This document shows positions 24,763-33,714 of a DNA stretch of 64,000 bases, piece by piece. Origin of the DNA: a bacterium (GTDB lineage: Bacteria; UBP7; UBA6624); contig PBAU01000003.1 in NCBI GenBank assembly GCA_002716355.1, positions 62,001 through 126,000 on the forward strand, written 5' to 3'. The translations under genes and the position numbers were made by a program. How positions within the stretch are numbered: the first letter of the stretch is position 1; every line of letters begins with the position of its first letter. Under the pieces are notes generated by a model. It saw nothing but the letters and a program-made list of their open reading frames with translations. It was not told the DNA's origin and searched no databases.

Positions 24763-25743
24763 ATGAAAGACATAAAGAAGCTTGTTGATGAATGCTGTGA
24801 GTTAATGTCTTCTAAAAAAGAAATTAACGAAGTTTCAAGAGTAAGGTCTAGATATTTAGATGAGGTTACTTCAAGCTTGAAATTGATGAAGGATTTAGAC
24901 TCTGCTGGCAAGAAAAAACTTGGCTCTGAGGTTAATTTTGCAAAAAAAGCAATTCTTAAGCATTATCAAGATGTTTTGGAATCCATAAAAAATAAAAAAA
25001 CTTCCAATTTAAGCAAAATGCATTCAAAAAGCAAATTCTTACCCGCAGCCAAGGTTGCTTCTGGAAAAATGCATCCTTTAGAGCGTGTTAAAAGAGAGGC
25101 TATTGGCATTTTCAAAACCATGGGTTTTTCTGTTGTAGATGGATCTGAAATTGAGTCTGAAAGTAATAATTTTTCTTTGTTGAATATACCTAAAGATCAT
25201 CCTGCCAGGGATGAAACAGATACTTTTTGGATTAGTGGCGATTCCCTTTTAAGGACTCATACATCTTCTGTGCAATCAAGAATTATGCAATCTAATGATC
25301 TTCCAATTAGGGTAATATGCCCTGGTAGAGTTTACAGAAGAGAGAATGATGACAGCACTCATGCGAGTGTTTTCCATCAGATAGAAGGACTTTTGGTCGA
25401 TGAGGATATAAAGTTTTCTGATTTAAAGGGGCTTCTGGCTGAATTCTGTAAAGAGTTTTTTGGAGAGGTTACTGTTAGATTCAGACCAGACTATTTCCCT
25501 TTTACGGAACCTTCAGCTGAGGTAGCAATTGCCTACAAGGGTAAAAAAAATGAAAATTGGATTGAGATTGGTGGGTGCGGAATGGTGCATCCGAATGTTC
25601 TCCAGATGGCCGGTATAGACCCGCTTAAGTGGAAGGGTTTGGCTTTTGGCATGGGGGTTGACAGGTTGACTATGCTTAGGCATGATATAAGAGATATTAG
25701 ATTGTTGCTCGAAGGTGGATCTAGATTTATTGAACAATTTTGA
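24763..25743 (+). CDS. pheS: Phenylalanyl-tRNA synthetase alpha subunit
   Basis: Catalytic subunit of the alpha2-beta2 enzyme that charges tRNA(Phe). The 326 residues are standard. An N-terminal coiled-coil segment (about 1-90) is followed by the class II core: 'DTFWISGDSLLRTHTSSVQ', 'PGRVYRRENDDSTHASVFHQ' with motif 2, 'PFTEPSAEV' and motif 3 'GLAFGMGVDRLTML'. Its partner pheT is 25 kb away on the opposite strand, unlike the usual pheST operon. The 3' end overlaps folC by 29 bp if the GTG at 25715 is used. Confidence 0.96.
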   Translation: MKDIKKLVDECCELMSSKKEINEVSRVRSRYLDEVTSSLKLMKDLDSAGKKKLGSEVNFAKKAILKHYQDVLESIKNKKTSNLSKMHSKSKFLPAAKVASGKMHPLERVKREAIGIFKTMGFSVVDGSEIESESNNFSLLNIPKDHPARDETDTFWISGDSLLRTHTSSVQSRIMQSNDLPIRVICPGRVYRRENDDSTHASVFHQIEGLLVDEDIKFSDLKGLLAEFCKEFFGEVTVRFRPDYFPFTEPSAEVAIAYKGKKNENWIEIGGCGMVHPNVLQMAGIDPLKWKGLAFGMGVDRLTMLRHDIRDIRLLLEGGSRFIEQF

Positions 25744-26821
25744 CCCATTATCTTACAGGGGTGAACCTACAGCTTTATTTGATTTGTCTTTTGTAAAGGA
25801 TGCTATAAGAGATTTAAGATTAAAACCCAAAAATAAAGTTATTTTAACAAGGGGTACAAATGGAAAAACTTCTACTTGTTTTTTCCTTGATTCGATTGTA
25901 AGAAAAAACAACTTGAGTTCAATTTGTTTTACATCGCCACATATACATGCACCAAATGAAAGAATCTTGTTAAATGGTGCTAATTTACCCATGGAAGATT
26001 TTTTTTATTACGAGCAAAGAATATCACTATATGAAGATCAAAGATGCGAAAGGAAATTTACGTATTTTGAAGCAGTTTTTTTAATCTGCCTGTTTGTGAA
26101 TGTTGAAAATAATGCTGATTATTTAATTCTTGAGGCTGGTCTAGGCGGACCAAAAGATGCAACAGCTGCAGTTGATTTTGATTTATTAGTGCTCACCTCA
26201 ATAGGCCTTGATCATCAAAGTTTTTTAGGCGATACAAAAGAGCAAATACTTGAGTCTAAGTTGCTTGATGTTGAAGACACACAGATAATAACTTTTGCTG
26301 AAAATAAGAAGTATGGTTATCTGAATTCTAAAAATGTTAAATATGTAGAGGTTTCTGATTGTGGTTCTGAGTTTTTATCTAAAAATAAAAATTTAGCAGA
26401 GAATGCTGCTGAACACTTGGGGCTTCAGCGAAAAAAATCAAACCAAACTATAAAAGGGAGACTTCAGGTTCTTAGAAAAAAGCCATTATTGATTTTAGAT
26501 GGAGCGCATAACCCAGAAGGCTTGCATTACTTATGCGAGCATGTGGAAAAATTTAAAATTAGAAAAGCATTATTGGGGATGAAGAATGGCAAGCTGAAAG
26601 ATTGCAGGTATGTTATAGATAAATTTGGTTTTGAAAAGATAGCCTGGTGCGATCTGCCTGAACCTTGGCGTTCAGATGCTCCATTAGATCATTGGACTCA
26701 CTTGAAAACTGATTCAGAAATATTAGAATGGATTCTTGCTGATGAAGATTGCATTGTGTTTGGATCTTTGTATCTTGCATCTAAAATTTTGAAAATGCTA
26801 AAGAGAAGAAAAGTAAAATGA
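25715..26821 (+). CDS. folC: Folylpolyglutamate/dihydrofolate synthase FolC
   Basis: Adds glutamate to folates, or to dihydropteroate. Mur-ligase fold: P-loop 'TRGTNGKTSTC' (usual GTNGKGS), 'SPHIHAPNERI', 'LEAGLGGPKDATAAVD', 'TSIGLDHQSFLGDT' and the C-terminal 'LILDGAHNPEG'. At 368 residues it is some 50 shorter than typical FolC, mostly through a compact middle. The start is uncertain: GTG at 25715 gives a 29-bp overlap with pheS, while a TTG at 25730 has an AGGTGGA Shine-Dalgarno at a better distance. It acts with FolE2, FolK and GlyA from this window. Confidence 0.88.
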   Translation: MDLDLLNNFDPLSYRGEPTALFDLSFVKDAIRDLRLKPKNKVILTRGTNGKTSTCFFLDSIVRKNNLSSICFTSPHIHAPNERILLNGANLPMEDFFYYEQRISLYEDQRCERKFTYFEAVFLICLFVNVENNADYLILEAGLGGPKDATAAVDFDLLVLTSIGLDHQSFLGDTKEQILESKLLDVEDTQIITFAENKKYGYLNSKNVKYVEVSDCGSEFLSKNKNLAENAAEHLGLQRKKSNQTIKGRLQVLRKKPLLILDGAHNPEGLHYLCEHVEKFKIRKALLGMKNGKLKDCRYVIDKFGFEKIAWCDLPEPWRSDAPLDHWTHLKTDSEILEWILADEDCIVFGSLYLASKILKMLKRRKVK

Positions 26822-27189
26822 AGTTTGAACTCAAGAAACATTCAAATTATATTTATCCTGCTTTTGTTTTTCTTTTTTCCATGTATCTAATGATTAGCTC
26901 TTATAAAGACAAGGATGTTTTTCAATTTTTTGATAAAAAAACTAGCCGTGTTCAAATTTACGTTGGTTCTTTTTCTGATACGCAAGCCATGACTTCTTTC
27001 TTGGTTGATTTCACCAAATGGGGTAATCAGAAATATTCAAACAATTATCCTCCTCCTTATGTCAAAGTGACAAAAGGCAGTAAAGCCATGGTTGTAACGT
27101 GGGGCCCTTTTGAGGAGAGTGTTGCAGAAGAGGCATTAAATGAGATATTGGATGAATGGAATATATTGGCAGAGGTTCGCGATGAGTGA
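26818..27189 (+). CDS. Membrane-anchored SPOR-like protein
   Basis: 123 residues. One transmembrane helix (about 12-27), then a periplasmic domain of about 80 residues that resembles a SPOR domain: 'VQIYVGSFSDTQAM' at its start and 'VVTWGPFEESVAEEAL' at its end, the positions where SPOR repeats read 'QVGSF..A' and 'VGPF.....A'. SPOR domains bind denuded peptidoglycan at division sites. The two-repeat pattern is recognisable but divergent, so the call is moderate. ATGA overlap with folC; 8-bp overlap with the prenyl synthase gene. Confidence 0.6.
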   Translation: MKFELKKHSNYIYPAFVFLFSMYLMISSYKDKDVFQFFDKKTSRVQIYVGSFSDTQAMTSFLVDFTKWGNQKYSNNYPPPYVKVTKGSKAMVVTWGPFEESVAEEALNEILDEWNILAEVRDE

Positions 27190-28171
27190 TTTTTCTTCTC
27201 TTTGGTTAGGTCTAGATCAAAGTGTTGTCTTAAAGCTTGACAAAGAATGCGATAAGCTTTCTGGCGAACCTGATGGAGAATGGTATGACGAAGTTCTTTC
27301 TCATGTTGCAAAAACAGGAGGGAAAAGAGTAAGGCCTAAGTTTTTATTAGTTTTGTTAAATTTTTTAAATTACAAAATTGATGATAGATGTATAAAGCTC
27401 GGTGCGCTTGTTGAAACTCTCCACCAGGTTAGTCTTTTGCATGATGATGTTGTTGACGATGCTCCAAAAAGACGGTCTGAAATAAGTGTGAATCTAGGCT
27501 GGGGCTCCAAAACTGCCATTCTTTTAGGAGATTTTTTGTTAGGCAGGGTTCTTGAGGTCCTTTCTAACGATCCCAACAAAGAGGTTATGAAGGATTTCGC
27601 AAGAGCATCTAGAGCTTTATCGAGAGGCATTCTTTTAGAGCATGAAGCAAGATACAATTTCAATGTTTCAGATGATCTTTTGTCAAGAATAGCCCAAGAA
27701 AAAACAGGTTCTCTTTTTAGGCTTTCGGCAGAAACTGCCGGAAGGATAGCAGGTTTAAATGACAGTAAAGTTAAATCCCTTGCATTTGCTGGTGAATTGA
27801 TTGGAGAAAGCTTCCAATTCATTGATGATTGCTTGGATTGGACTGGGGGAGAATCTATAGTCGGCAAGCCAACTGGCCATGATCTTCTGGAAGGATTTGT
27901 CAACAGGCCCCTTGTAAGGCTTAGAGAAAAAGGTTTTAATTTTGGTGAACATCCTCAAAAGCATGACATTAAGAAATGGAAAGCGTGGGCCGATGAAAAC
28001 ATTGATGAGATAACTTGTTTAATGAATGACGAACAGATAATTGAAAAATGTATTGAAGAGTCAGAGCTCTTGCTAAAAGAAGCTTTTGAAATTTTAAAAA
28101 CGGTTTTGCCAGATGATTCTGGTTTTGATCCTGATTTTTGGCTTCAAATCTTTTCTAGGAGGATGAAATGA
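27182..28171 (+). CDS. Trans-polyprenyl diphosphate synthase (IspB-like)
   Basis: Condenses isopentenyl diphosphate units to make the quinone side chain (octaprenyl or similar). The 329-residue frame from the ATG at 27182 contains 'GGKRVRPKFLLVL', the first Asp-rich motif 'HQVSLLHDDVVDDAPKRR', and the second 'FQFIDDCLDWTG' with 'GKPTGHDLLEG'. Both DDxxD motifs are intact. The start overlaps the SPOR-like gene by 8 bp. Product chain length cannot be read from sequence. Confidence 0.92.
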   Translation: MSDFSSLWLGLDQSVVLKLDKECDKLSGEPDGEWYDEVLSHVAKTGGKRVRPKFLLVLLNFLNYKIDDRCIKLGALVETLHQVSLLHDDVVDDAPKRRSEISVNLGWGSKTAILLGDFLLGRVLEVLSNDPNKEVMKDFARASRALSRGILLEHEARYNFNVSDDLLSRIAQEKTGSLFRLSAETAGRIAGLNDSKVKSLAFAGELIGESFQFIDDCLDWTGGESIVGKPTGHDLLEGFVNRPLVRLREKGFNFGEHPQKHDIKKWKAWADENIDEITCLMNDEQIIEKCIEESELLLKEAFEILKTVLPDDSGFDPDFWLQIFSRRMK

Positions 28172-29076
28172 AAAATAAAGGTTGGATATTTATAGTTGTT
28201 GTTTTGCTATTAAGTTTTTTTGTTGATGATGTTAACTTAGATCAAAATATGGGATCTCATATTGCCCTACTAGAGATTAAAGGCCCGATCATGCAGGAGT
28301 CATCCGGTATTTCTGCAGGTAGCAGGGATATAGCTAATGCAGTATTAAAAGCAGCTGAAAACAGCGAGGTAAGAGCTATTTTTCTTGATATAAATAGCCC
28401 GGGAGGCACTGTTGGAGGCTCACAAGAGATATATTGGGCTTTGATGAAATTTAGAGATTCTGATTATTCCTATTTAGAAGATAATGGTGAGATGTTGACT
28501 TCAAAAAAAATTATTCATGCTTATATTGGTGAGCTTGGAGCTTCCGGCGGTTACTATGCTGCTAGCGCAGCAAATCACATTTCCTCCCTACCCTCTTCTC
28601 TAGTTGGTTCAATAGGTGTTATATTTTCAAATTTTAACTTTGTCAAGATGATGGAGAAGATAGGAATTGAGGATCAGACTTTTACAGCTGGAGAGTATAA
28701 GGACCTAGGCAGTTCGTTTAAAACTATGAGTGATGAAGGCAAGAAAGTTATGCAGGAAATGATTGATGAATCTTATGATGTTTTTGTTAATGACGTTGCT
28801 AATGGAAGAAAGGACTTGAGTGTGGAGGATGTAAGGAAGCTTGCAAACGGTTGGGTATACTCTGGAAACAAGGCTGTTGAAAACGGTCTTACTGATTCAG
28901 TTGTTTACAGCTACAGGGAGGCTTTAGATAATTTGTGTTTAGAGATAGGAGAAGAGGCTCAGTGTGAGACTTACATGATTACACCGGAGCTCGATCCTTT
29001 TGCAGACATATTTAATCTTCTTGGTAAATTTGATTTATTGAATCATAATTTTTTTGCACTTTACCCTAATTATTAA
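28168..29076 (+). CDS. sppA: Signal peptide peptidase SppA (S49 family)
   Basis: Membrane-bound serine protease that clears remnant signal peptides. The 302-residue form corresponds to the short, single-domain SppA. One N-terminal membrane helix (about 6-20) is followed by 'DINSPGGTVGGSQE', the nucleophile loop 'GELGASGGYYAASAANH' (Ser), and 'AGEYKDLGSSFK' with the catalytic Lys. The start overlaps the upstream stop by 4 bp (ATGA). In the same transcript as the prenyl synthase and the ferredoxin gene. Confidence 0.93.
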   Translation: MKNKGWIFIVVVLLLSFFVDDVNLDQNMGSHIALLEIKGPIMQESSGISAGSRDIANAVLKAAENSEVRAIFLDINSPGGTVGGSQEIYWALMKFRDSDYSYLEDNGEMLTSKKIIHAYIGELGASGGYYAASAANHISSLPSSLVGSIGVIFSNFNFVKMMEKIGIEDQTFTAGEYKDLGSSFKTMSDEGKKVMQEMIDESYDVFVNDVANGRKDLSVEDVRKLANGWVYSGNKAVENGLTDSVVYSYREALDNLCLEIGEEAQCETYMITPELDPFADIFNLLGKFDLLNHNFFALYPNY

Positions 29077-29120
29077 TATAAAATAAGCGTGAATTGTTGC
29101 AAATGGAGGCTGTTTTTTAA

Positions 29121-29753
29121 ATGATAGTACAAGCACAACCTAGGGAATTAATAATCACCTGTTTAAACTCTTATGCTAATTTCAATTTAGCTTATTGGAA
29201 TTATGCTGACCCAGGAAAGATAGTTAGGTTTTGGGTTGGCTACAGAGAGAGAGCTGAATTTTTGATTTCAGAAATGGAAGAATCTGAAGAAAAAGAGGAA
29301 ATGACAGCTAGGCTTTTTGAGGCTGATAGAGTTGTCCTAAAGAAACGTTTAGGTAATTTGAGGTCTAAAGATTTTGTTAATTTGCCTAGAGCCGATGTAC
29401 CTTTTGAAAGATGGTGGTGGTATATAGATTTGATTAAAACAAAATTTATAAAACCTGAACCTGGTTTTATGGGCAGTATTCCACAATCAGTTTCAAAGCT
29501 TTTCGGTTTTGGTGTTGAGGAGATTGTTGAGGAAGAGATAGAAATAGATTTGTCAAATTTAAAAATTGGAAAGGTTTGGATTGCACCAGGCTGTATTGTT
29601 TGCAATGCTTGTGAAGAGATATGCCCTGATGTTTTTGATGTTCAGGAAGAGAGTTGTGTTATTCGTGATGATCCAAATTTAGAACTCGTTCAAGATATTG
29701 TTGATGCTGCTGATGCATGTCCTGTAGAGGTTATCAAGTTCCAGCCAGCATAG
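29121..29753 (+). CDS. Ferredoxin with an unknown N-terminal domain
   Basis: 210 residues. The last 65 form a bacterial single-cluster ferredoxin with 'CIVCNACEEICPDVF' (C-x2-C-x2-C-x3-C-P) and a distal 'ADACPVEVI', binding one [4Fe-4S]. The first 140 residues are an acidic, Trp-rich region ('FERWWWYIDLIK') without a recognised domain. The start has a good GGAGG Shine-Dalgarno about 11 bp upstream. It follows sppA and precedes nadK. It could donate electrons to a partner through its N-terminal domain (inference). Function unknown. Confidence 0.75.
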   Translation: MIVQAQPRELIITCLNSYANFNLAYWNYADPGKIVRFWVGYRERAEFLISEMEESEEKEEMTARLFEADRVVLKKRLGNLRSKDFVNLPRADVPFERWWWYIDLIKTKFIKPEPGFMGSIPQSVSKLFGFGVEEIVEEEIEIDLSNLKIGKVWIAPGCIVCNACEEICPDVFDVQEESCVIRDDPNLELVQDIVDAADACPVEVIKFQPA

Positions 29754-29757
29754 GTTG

Positions 29758-30585
29758 ATGAAAAAAATAGGATTAAGGGTGAACCCGGTTGATAAAAGGG
29801 TTGATTCCTTTTTGCCCAAAATAGTAAAAGATTTAAAATATTTTTCAGTAAAACCCATAATATTAAATGAAGATGCTGAACAAAAAGGAATGTATGTTCA
29901 GAAGGAGAAATACCTTGAAGAAGATCTTGATTTACTGATTGTTTTAGGAGGCGATGGCACTATTTTAAATGCTGGGCGAATGTCTGCCATTAACCAAGTT
30001 CCTATATTAGGAGTCTCTGTAGGCTCTTTTGGCTTTTTAACAAGCACTGATGTTGATGGCTTTAGAGAAACTTTCAAGTCTGTAATTGAAGGAAAATTTA
30101 TCCTTGAAAAGAGACCTTTGCTTGAAGGTTTAATTAAAGAAAAATGTTTTTTATCTGTGAATGATTTGGTTGTTTCTCATCATGGGCACTCTTCAGTTTC
30201 TCCTTTTGAGATTCAAATAGACCAATCTGTCTTGAAGTATAAAGGAGATGGTCTTGTTGTGTCTACTTCCACTGGATCTACAGCGTACAATCTTTCTGCA
30301 GGTGGTCCTGTTGTTGATCCAGAGATGTCATGTATGCTTTTAACTCCTATTTGTGCTCATCTTATTGGAGTTAGGCCAATGGTTATATCAAATAAAAAAG
30401 TTCTTATATCGGCAATAAAGTCAAAAAAATATTCACTTTCTGTAGATGGACAGCATGCAGTTGATTTTTCAAACCTTGAATCATTGGAAGTGAGAATAAG
30501 TGATTTGTTTTTTAAGCTAATAAGAAGTCAGCAATCTTCAGATTTCTGGACAGTCGTAAAAGAAAAATTTCATTGGGGTAATTGA
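29758..30585 (+). CDS. nadK: NAD kinase
   Basis: Phosphorylates NAD to NADP. 275 residues from the ATG at 29758. Motifs are 'IVLGGDGTILNAGR', 'GVSVGSFGFLTS', 'SVNDLVV' and 'STGSTAYNLSAGGPVVDP', all of which form the active site. A TTG three bases upstream is also possible but less likely. It starts 4 bp after the ferredoxin stop and is followed at once by an unknown protein gene. Together with nadA and nadC it covers NAD synthesis and phosphorylation. Confidence 0.96.
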   Translation: MKKIGLRVNPVDKRVDSFLPKIVKDLKYFSVKPIILNEDAEQKGMYVQKEKYLEEDLDLLIVLGGDGTILNAGRMSAINQVPILGVSVGSFGFLTSTDVDGFRETFKSVIEGKFILEKRPLLEGLIKEKCFLSVNDLVVSHHGHSSVSPFEIQIDQSVLKYKGDGLVVSTSTGSTAYNLSAGGPVVDPEMSCMLLTPICAHLIGVRPMVISNKKVLISAIKSKKYSLSVDGQHAVDFSNLESLEVRISDLFFKLIRSQQSSDFWTVVKEKFHWGN

Positions 30586-31224
30586 TTGATTTATTTTTTA
30601 TTTTTTCTAGATTGGTTAACAGTTGGAAAAGTTTATACTTATGAAGGCGTTTTGTTTCGTGATAAAGTTTTTTACGAATCTAAACAAGAGGTTGAGTCCA
30701 AGGTAGTTTATTACCTGAGTGTTATTGAGGAGAATGACGATAGCACTGTTGAGGTTAGTATTATCTGTCAGCCTAGAAATAAAGATTCTAAATTTAACGA
30801 AATTCAGATTAATCTTTTGAAAGAGGTTTGTCTTCCTGAGATAAAAATCAATCTTGACAAAAAAACACCTACACTTCCAAGGTATTTAGGTTTTGGGCCA
30901 TACCAACTTTACCCTTACGACAAGGTTCAAGAAATGAAAGAAAATTTATATGAAGGTAATTTCACAAAGGATGACGTTAAGCATGGTTGGCAACTAAGGT
31001 ACATTCCTAAAAAAGAAAAAAAAGGTGTTGTCTTAGCTGGAGATTTAAAAATAGAAAATAGCAAAGGGTTGATACCGACTAAAAAAAGTTTAACATTTGA
31101 TGTTTTTTATATCTATGAGAACGAAAAGATAAAAAAAACAGAGATGGTTTTCGACTATCTTTTAGAGCCTTTTAATGTAAGTTCAACTTTCAGAATTCAA
31201 TTAAGGCTTATTGAAGATGCTTAA
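30586..31224 (+). CDS. Hypothetical protein
   Basis: 212 residues, not recognised. It begins with a TTG directly after the nadK stop codon. The N-terminus 'MIYFLFFLDWLTVGKVYTYEG' has a short hydrophobic stretch that could be a signal peptide with no clear cleavage site. The remainder is Lys/Glu-rich with many beta-strand-like segments ('VFYESKQEVES', 'VVYYLSVIEEN', 'RIQLRLIEDA'), as in an extracytoplasmic beta-sandwich protein. Its 3' end overlaps the next gene by 8 bp, so the two are probably co-translated. Confidence 0.6.
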   Translation: MIYFLFFLDWLTVGKVYTYEGVLFRDKVFYESKQEVESKVVYYLSVIEENDDSTVEVSIICQPRNKDSKFNEIQINLLKEVCLPEIKINLDKKTPTLPRYLGFGPYQLYPYDKVQEMKENLYEGNFTKDDVKHGWQLRYIPKKEKKGVVLAGDLKIENSKGLIPTKKSLTFDVFYIYENEKIKKTEMVFDYLLEPFNVSSTFRIQLRLIEDA

Positions 31225-31801
31225 CCAGCAGTTTGATAAAAATTTAACCAGGCATGTTCCTGGCGAGTTTTCATTTGGATCTTTTATTGGAAAGTTTCTT
31301 CTTACAATATTGTCTATCATTTCACTTTATGCTTTTGTTGTTTATGTTGCTGACTCAAAAGCTCAAAATGAAATTCCTAAAATTATTGAAATAATACCTC
31401 CTCCAGGGAATTTGCCTCGAGAGCATATTGCATATGTTGAATTCAGTATACCTCTGGATGAATGGTCTGTTTTCGATGGTCTTGTCTATAGGATACATAG
31501 AAAAGATGGTTCAATTTCACCAAAAAAGAAAGTTTCAAATGCTGGAAGGTTGATATTGAAAAACAACGGTAAAAGTTTAATATTTATGATTAATCATCAA
31601 AATTTACCTGTGGTTGGAGAAAAGATAATAGTTGATATTTCTGGAATTCGTTCAAGATCTGGAGTTGGCTTAAGCATGCAGTTTTTAGAGTATGACATCA
31701 CTGATGAAAAACCTGACTTTCTGTTCGAGCAACTGCTTACCAGGCTGTCACTTTCTGAATTAAAGGTTTTATGGGACGAATGGCTTTCAGGAAATTTATA
31801 A
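31217..31801 (+). CDS. Hypothetical membrane-anchored protein with Ig-like domain
   Basis: 194 residues from the ATG at 31217; a TTG six bases upstream is an alternative. One transmembrane helix (about 23-44) is followed by 'EIIPPPGNLPREHIAYVEFSIPL', read across about 58-80, and a beta-rich region that resembles a Big_5-type Ig-like fold ('DGLVYRIHRKDG', 'LVVDISGIRSRSG'-like strands). I cannot name a function. It overlaps the preceding gene by 8 bp and precedes yggT by 49 bp. Confidence 0.6.
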   Translation: MLNQQFDKNLTRHVPGEFSFGSFIGKFLLTILSIISLYAFVVYVADSKAQNEIPKIIEIIPPPGNLPREHIAYVEFSIPLDEWSVFDGLVYRIHRKDGSISPKKKVSNAGRLILKNNGKSLIFMINHQNLPVVGEKIIVDISGIRSRSGVGLSMQFLEYDITDEKPDFLFEQLLTRLSLSELKVLWDEWLSGNL

Positions 31802-31850
31802 AAAACGCTAAAATAACAGAGTTTAGAGTCAAAGGGAAAATAGTTTAATT

Positions 31851-32087
31851 ATGGTGGTTGTTGTCGGATTTATACAATTTTACAAATTGGTTTTATTTGC
31901 AAGGATTCTTTTGAGTTGGTTTAGTGTTGATTGGAGAAGTCAGTATTTTTTTTGGATTGCTGATGTAACTGAGCCAATTTTAAGATTTGTTAGGCCTATC
32001 TTCCCAAGAATGGGAGGTATAGACTTTTCCCCTATTATTGCTTTTTATTTATTGGATTTGATTACTGGGGTGTTGATGAGATTATGA
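31851..32087 (+). CDS. YggT family membrane protein
   Basis: 78 residues, with two membrane segments (about 1-20 and 55-75) and the family core '[12 protein letters not shown]', '[24 protein letters not shown]' (read across about 40-62) and '[12 protein letters not shown]'. YggT proteins are linked to cell division and osmotic tolerance in some bacteria; the molecular role is unclear. It ends in an ATGA overlap with glyA. Confidence 0.9.
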   Translation: MVVVVGFIQFYKLVLFARILLSWFSVDWRSQYFFWIADVTEPILRFVRPIFPRMGGIDFSPIIAFYLLDLITGVLMRL

Positions 32088-33313
32088 GTTATTTTTTTGG
32101 TGAAGACAAAGAGGTTGAAAATATAGTACATTCAGAAATATCTAGACTAGAAGAAGGTTTAGAGCTTATTGCAAGTGAAAATGTTGCAAGTAAAAATGTA
32201 ATGCTTGCTCAAGGAAGCCCTCTTACAAATAAATATGCCGAAGGGTATCCTTCAAAAAGATATTACGGCGGTTGCGAAGAGGTCGATAAGGTTGAAAATT
32301 TAGCAATAGCAAGAGCTAAAAGTATATTTAATTGCTCTTATGCAAATGTTCAACCTCATTCTGGGTCACAGGCAAATCAAGCAGTTTATTCAGCTTTGCT
32401 TGAACCAGGAGACACAATATTATCGCTATCTCTTTCTGATGGTGGCCACCTTTCGCATGGGCATTTTGTAACCCAGGTTGGTAAAATTTTTAAAATCTCG
32501 AATTATTCATTGAATGAAAAAACAGAACTTATTGATTTTGACAAAGTTAAAAAAGTTGCTTTTGAGGTAAAGCCAAAATTGATAATTTGTGGATACAGTA
32601 ATTATTCAAGAAAAATTGATTTTTCTTCTTTTAGAGATATTGCAGACCAGGTAGGTGCTTATCTTTTGGGGGATATTGCTCATATTTCTGGAATTGTCGC
32701 AGCCGCCAAACACCCCTCCCCCTTTCCTTATTGTCATATTGCTACAACCACAACACATAAAACACTAAGGGGTCCAAGAGGTGGGATGATTTTAAGTTCA
32801 GATCGTGATATTTCTGAAAAAATTGATAAAGCTGTTTTTCCAGGGATGCAAGGTGGACCATTGATGCATGTTATTGCAGCTAAGGCTGTTGCTTTCGGGG
32901 AAGCAGCAAAACCTTCTTTTAAAGAGTATATAAATCAAGTTTTAAAAAATGCAAAATGTCTTTCTCGTTGCTTATCAGAAAATGGCTTGAGGATAGTTTC
33001 TGGAGGAACTGATAATCATTTATTTTCGTGTGATCTGAGAAATTGGAAACTTACAGGAAAAGAAGCTGAGGCTTTGCTTGGGGACGCAGGTATAACTGTT
33101 AATAAAAATACAATCCCTAACGACCCTCAAAGCCCTTTTGTAACTAGTGGTGTGAGAATTGGAACCCCAGCAGTTACAACAAGAGGAATGCGGGAAGCAG
33201 AAATGAAACATATTTCTGATTTTATAGTCAAGGTTTTGAAAGAGAAGGCTGATCCTAAAAAAATTAAAAATGAGGTACTTGAACTTTGTCAAAAATTCCC
33301 CCTCTACACGTAG
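32084..33313 (+). CDS. glyA: Serine hydroxymethyltransferase GlyA
   Basis: PLP enzyme that interconverts serine and glycine and makes 5,10-methylene-tetrahydrofolate. 409 residues, full length. Motifs are the N-terminal '[29 protein letters not shown]', read across about 26-54, and the PLP-lysine region '[14 protein letters not shown]', with '[21 protein letters not shown]'. It overlaps yggT (ATGA) and its 3' end overlaps folK by 28 bp. It joins FolE2, FolK and FolC in folate and one-carbon metabolism. Confidence 0.97.
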   Translation: MSYFFGEDKEVENIVHSEISRLEEGLELIASENVASKNVMLAQGSPLTNKYAEGYPSKRYYGGCEEVDKVENLAIARAKSIFNCSYANVQPHSGSQANQAVYSALLEPGDTILSLSLSDGGHLSHGHFVTQVGKIFKISNYSLNEKTELIDFDKVKKVAFEVKPKLIICGYSNYSRKIDFSSFRDIADQVGAYLLGDIAHISGIVAAAKHPSPFPYCHIATTTTHKTLRGPRGGMILSSDRDISEKIDKAVFPGMQGGPLMHVIAAKAVAFGEAAKPSFKEYINQVLKNAKCLSRCLSENGLRIVSGGTDNHLFSCDLRNWKLTGKEAEALLGDAGITVNKNTIPNDPQSPFVTSGVRIGTPAVTTRGMREAEMKHISDFIVKVLKEKADPKKIKNEVLELCQKFPLYT

Positions 33314-33714
33314 CTTATTTATGTATAGGCTCAAATATTGGCAATTGTGAGCTTCATTTAAAAAACGCAATAAAGGAAATTAAAAAATGGCCAAGAACCA
33401 AGGTTGTAAAAGTTTCAAAAATTCTAGAGACGGAACCATGTGGACCTGTAAGAAATCAAGATAATTTTTTGAACCAGGTGGTAAAAATTAAAAGTTTCTT
33501 AAACCCTTTGAGCATTATTGACCTAATAGAGATTACTGAAAACAAAATGGGAAGAGACAGAGTTGACGTGCCAAAAAAAGGCCCTCGCATAATAGATATT
33601 GATTTAATAATTTTTGATGATTTTAAAATAGTCTCAAAAAGGTTAACACTGCCCCATCCCGCTATTGACTCAAGAGCTTATATTTCAAAGCTTATGGAGG
33701 ATATTGATGGTTGA
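33286..33714 (+). CDS. folK: HPPK (6-hydroxymethyl-7,8-dihydropterin pyrophosphokinase)
   Basis: Pyrophosphorylates the pterin in folate synthesis. 142 residues. '[10 protein letters not shown]' at the start, '[14 protein letters not shown]' and '[25 protein letters not shown]' (read across about 92-116, including the metal-binding DID) match the family. The TTG start at 33286 lies inside glyA. A GAGG Shine-Dalgarno at 33272-33275 is 10 bp upstream, and no better start is available. Overlaps nadC by 8 bp. Confidence 0.92.
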   Translation: MSKIPPLHVAYLCIGSNIGNCELHLKNAIKEIKKWPRTKVVKVSKILETEPCGPVRNQDNFLNQVVKIKSFLNPLSIIDLIEITENKMGRDRVDVPKKGPRIIDIDLIIFDDFKIVSKRLTLPHPAIDSRAYISKLMEDIDG

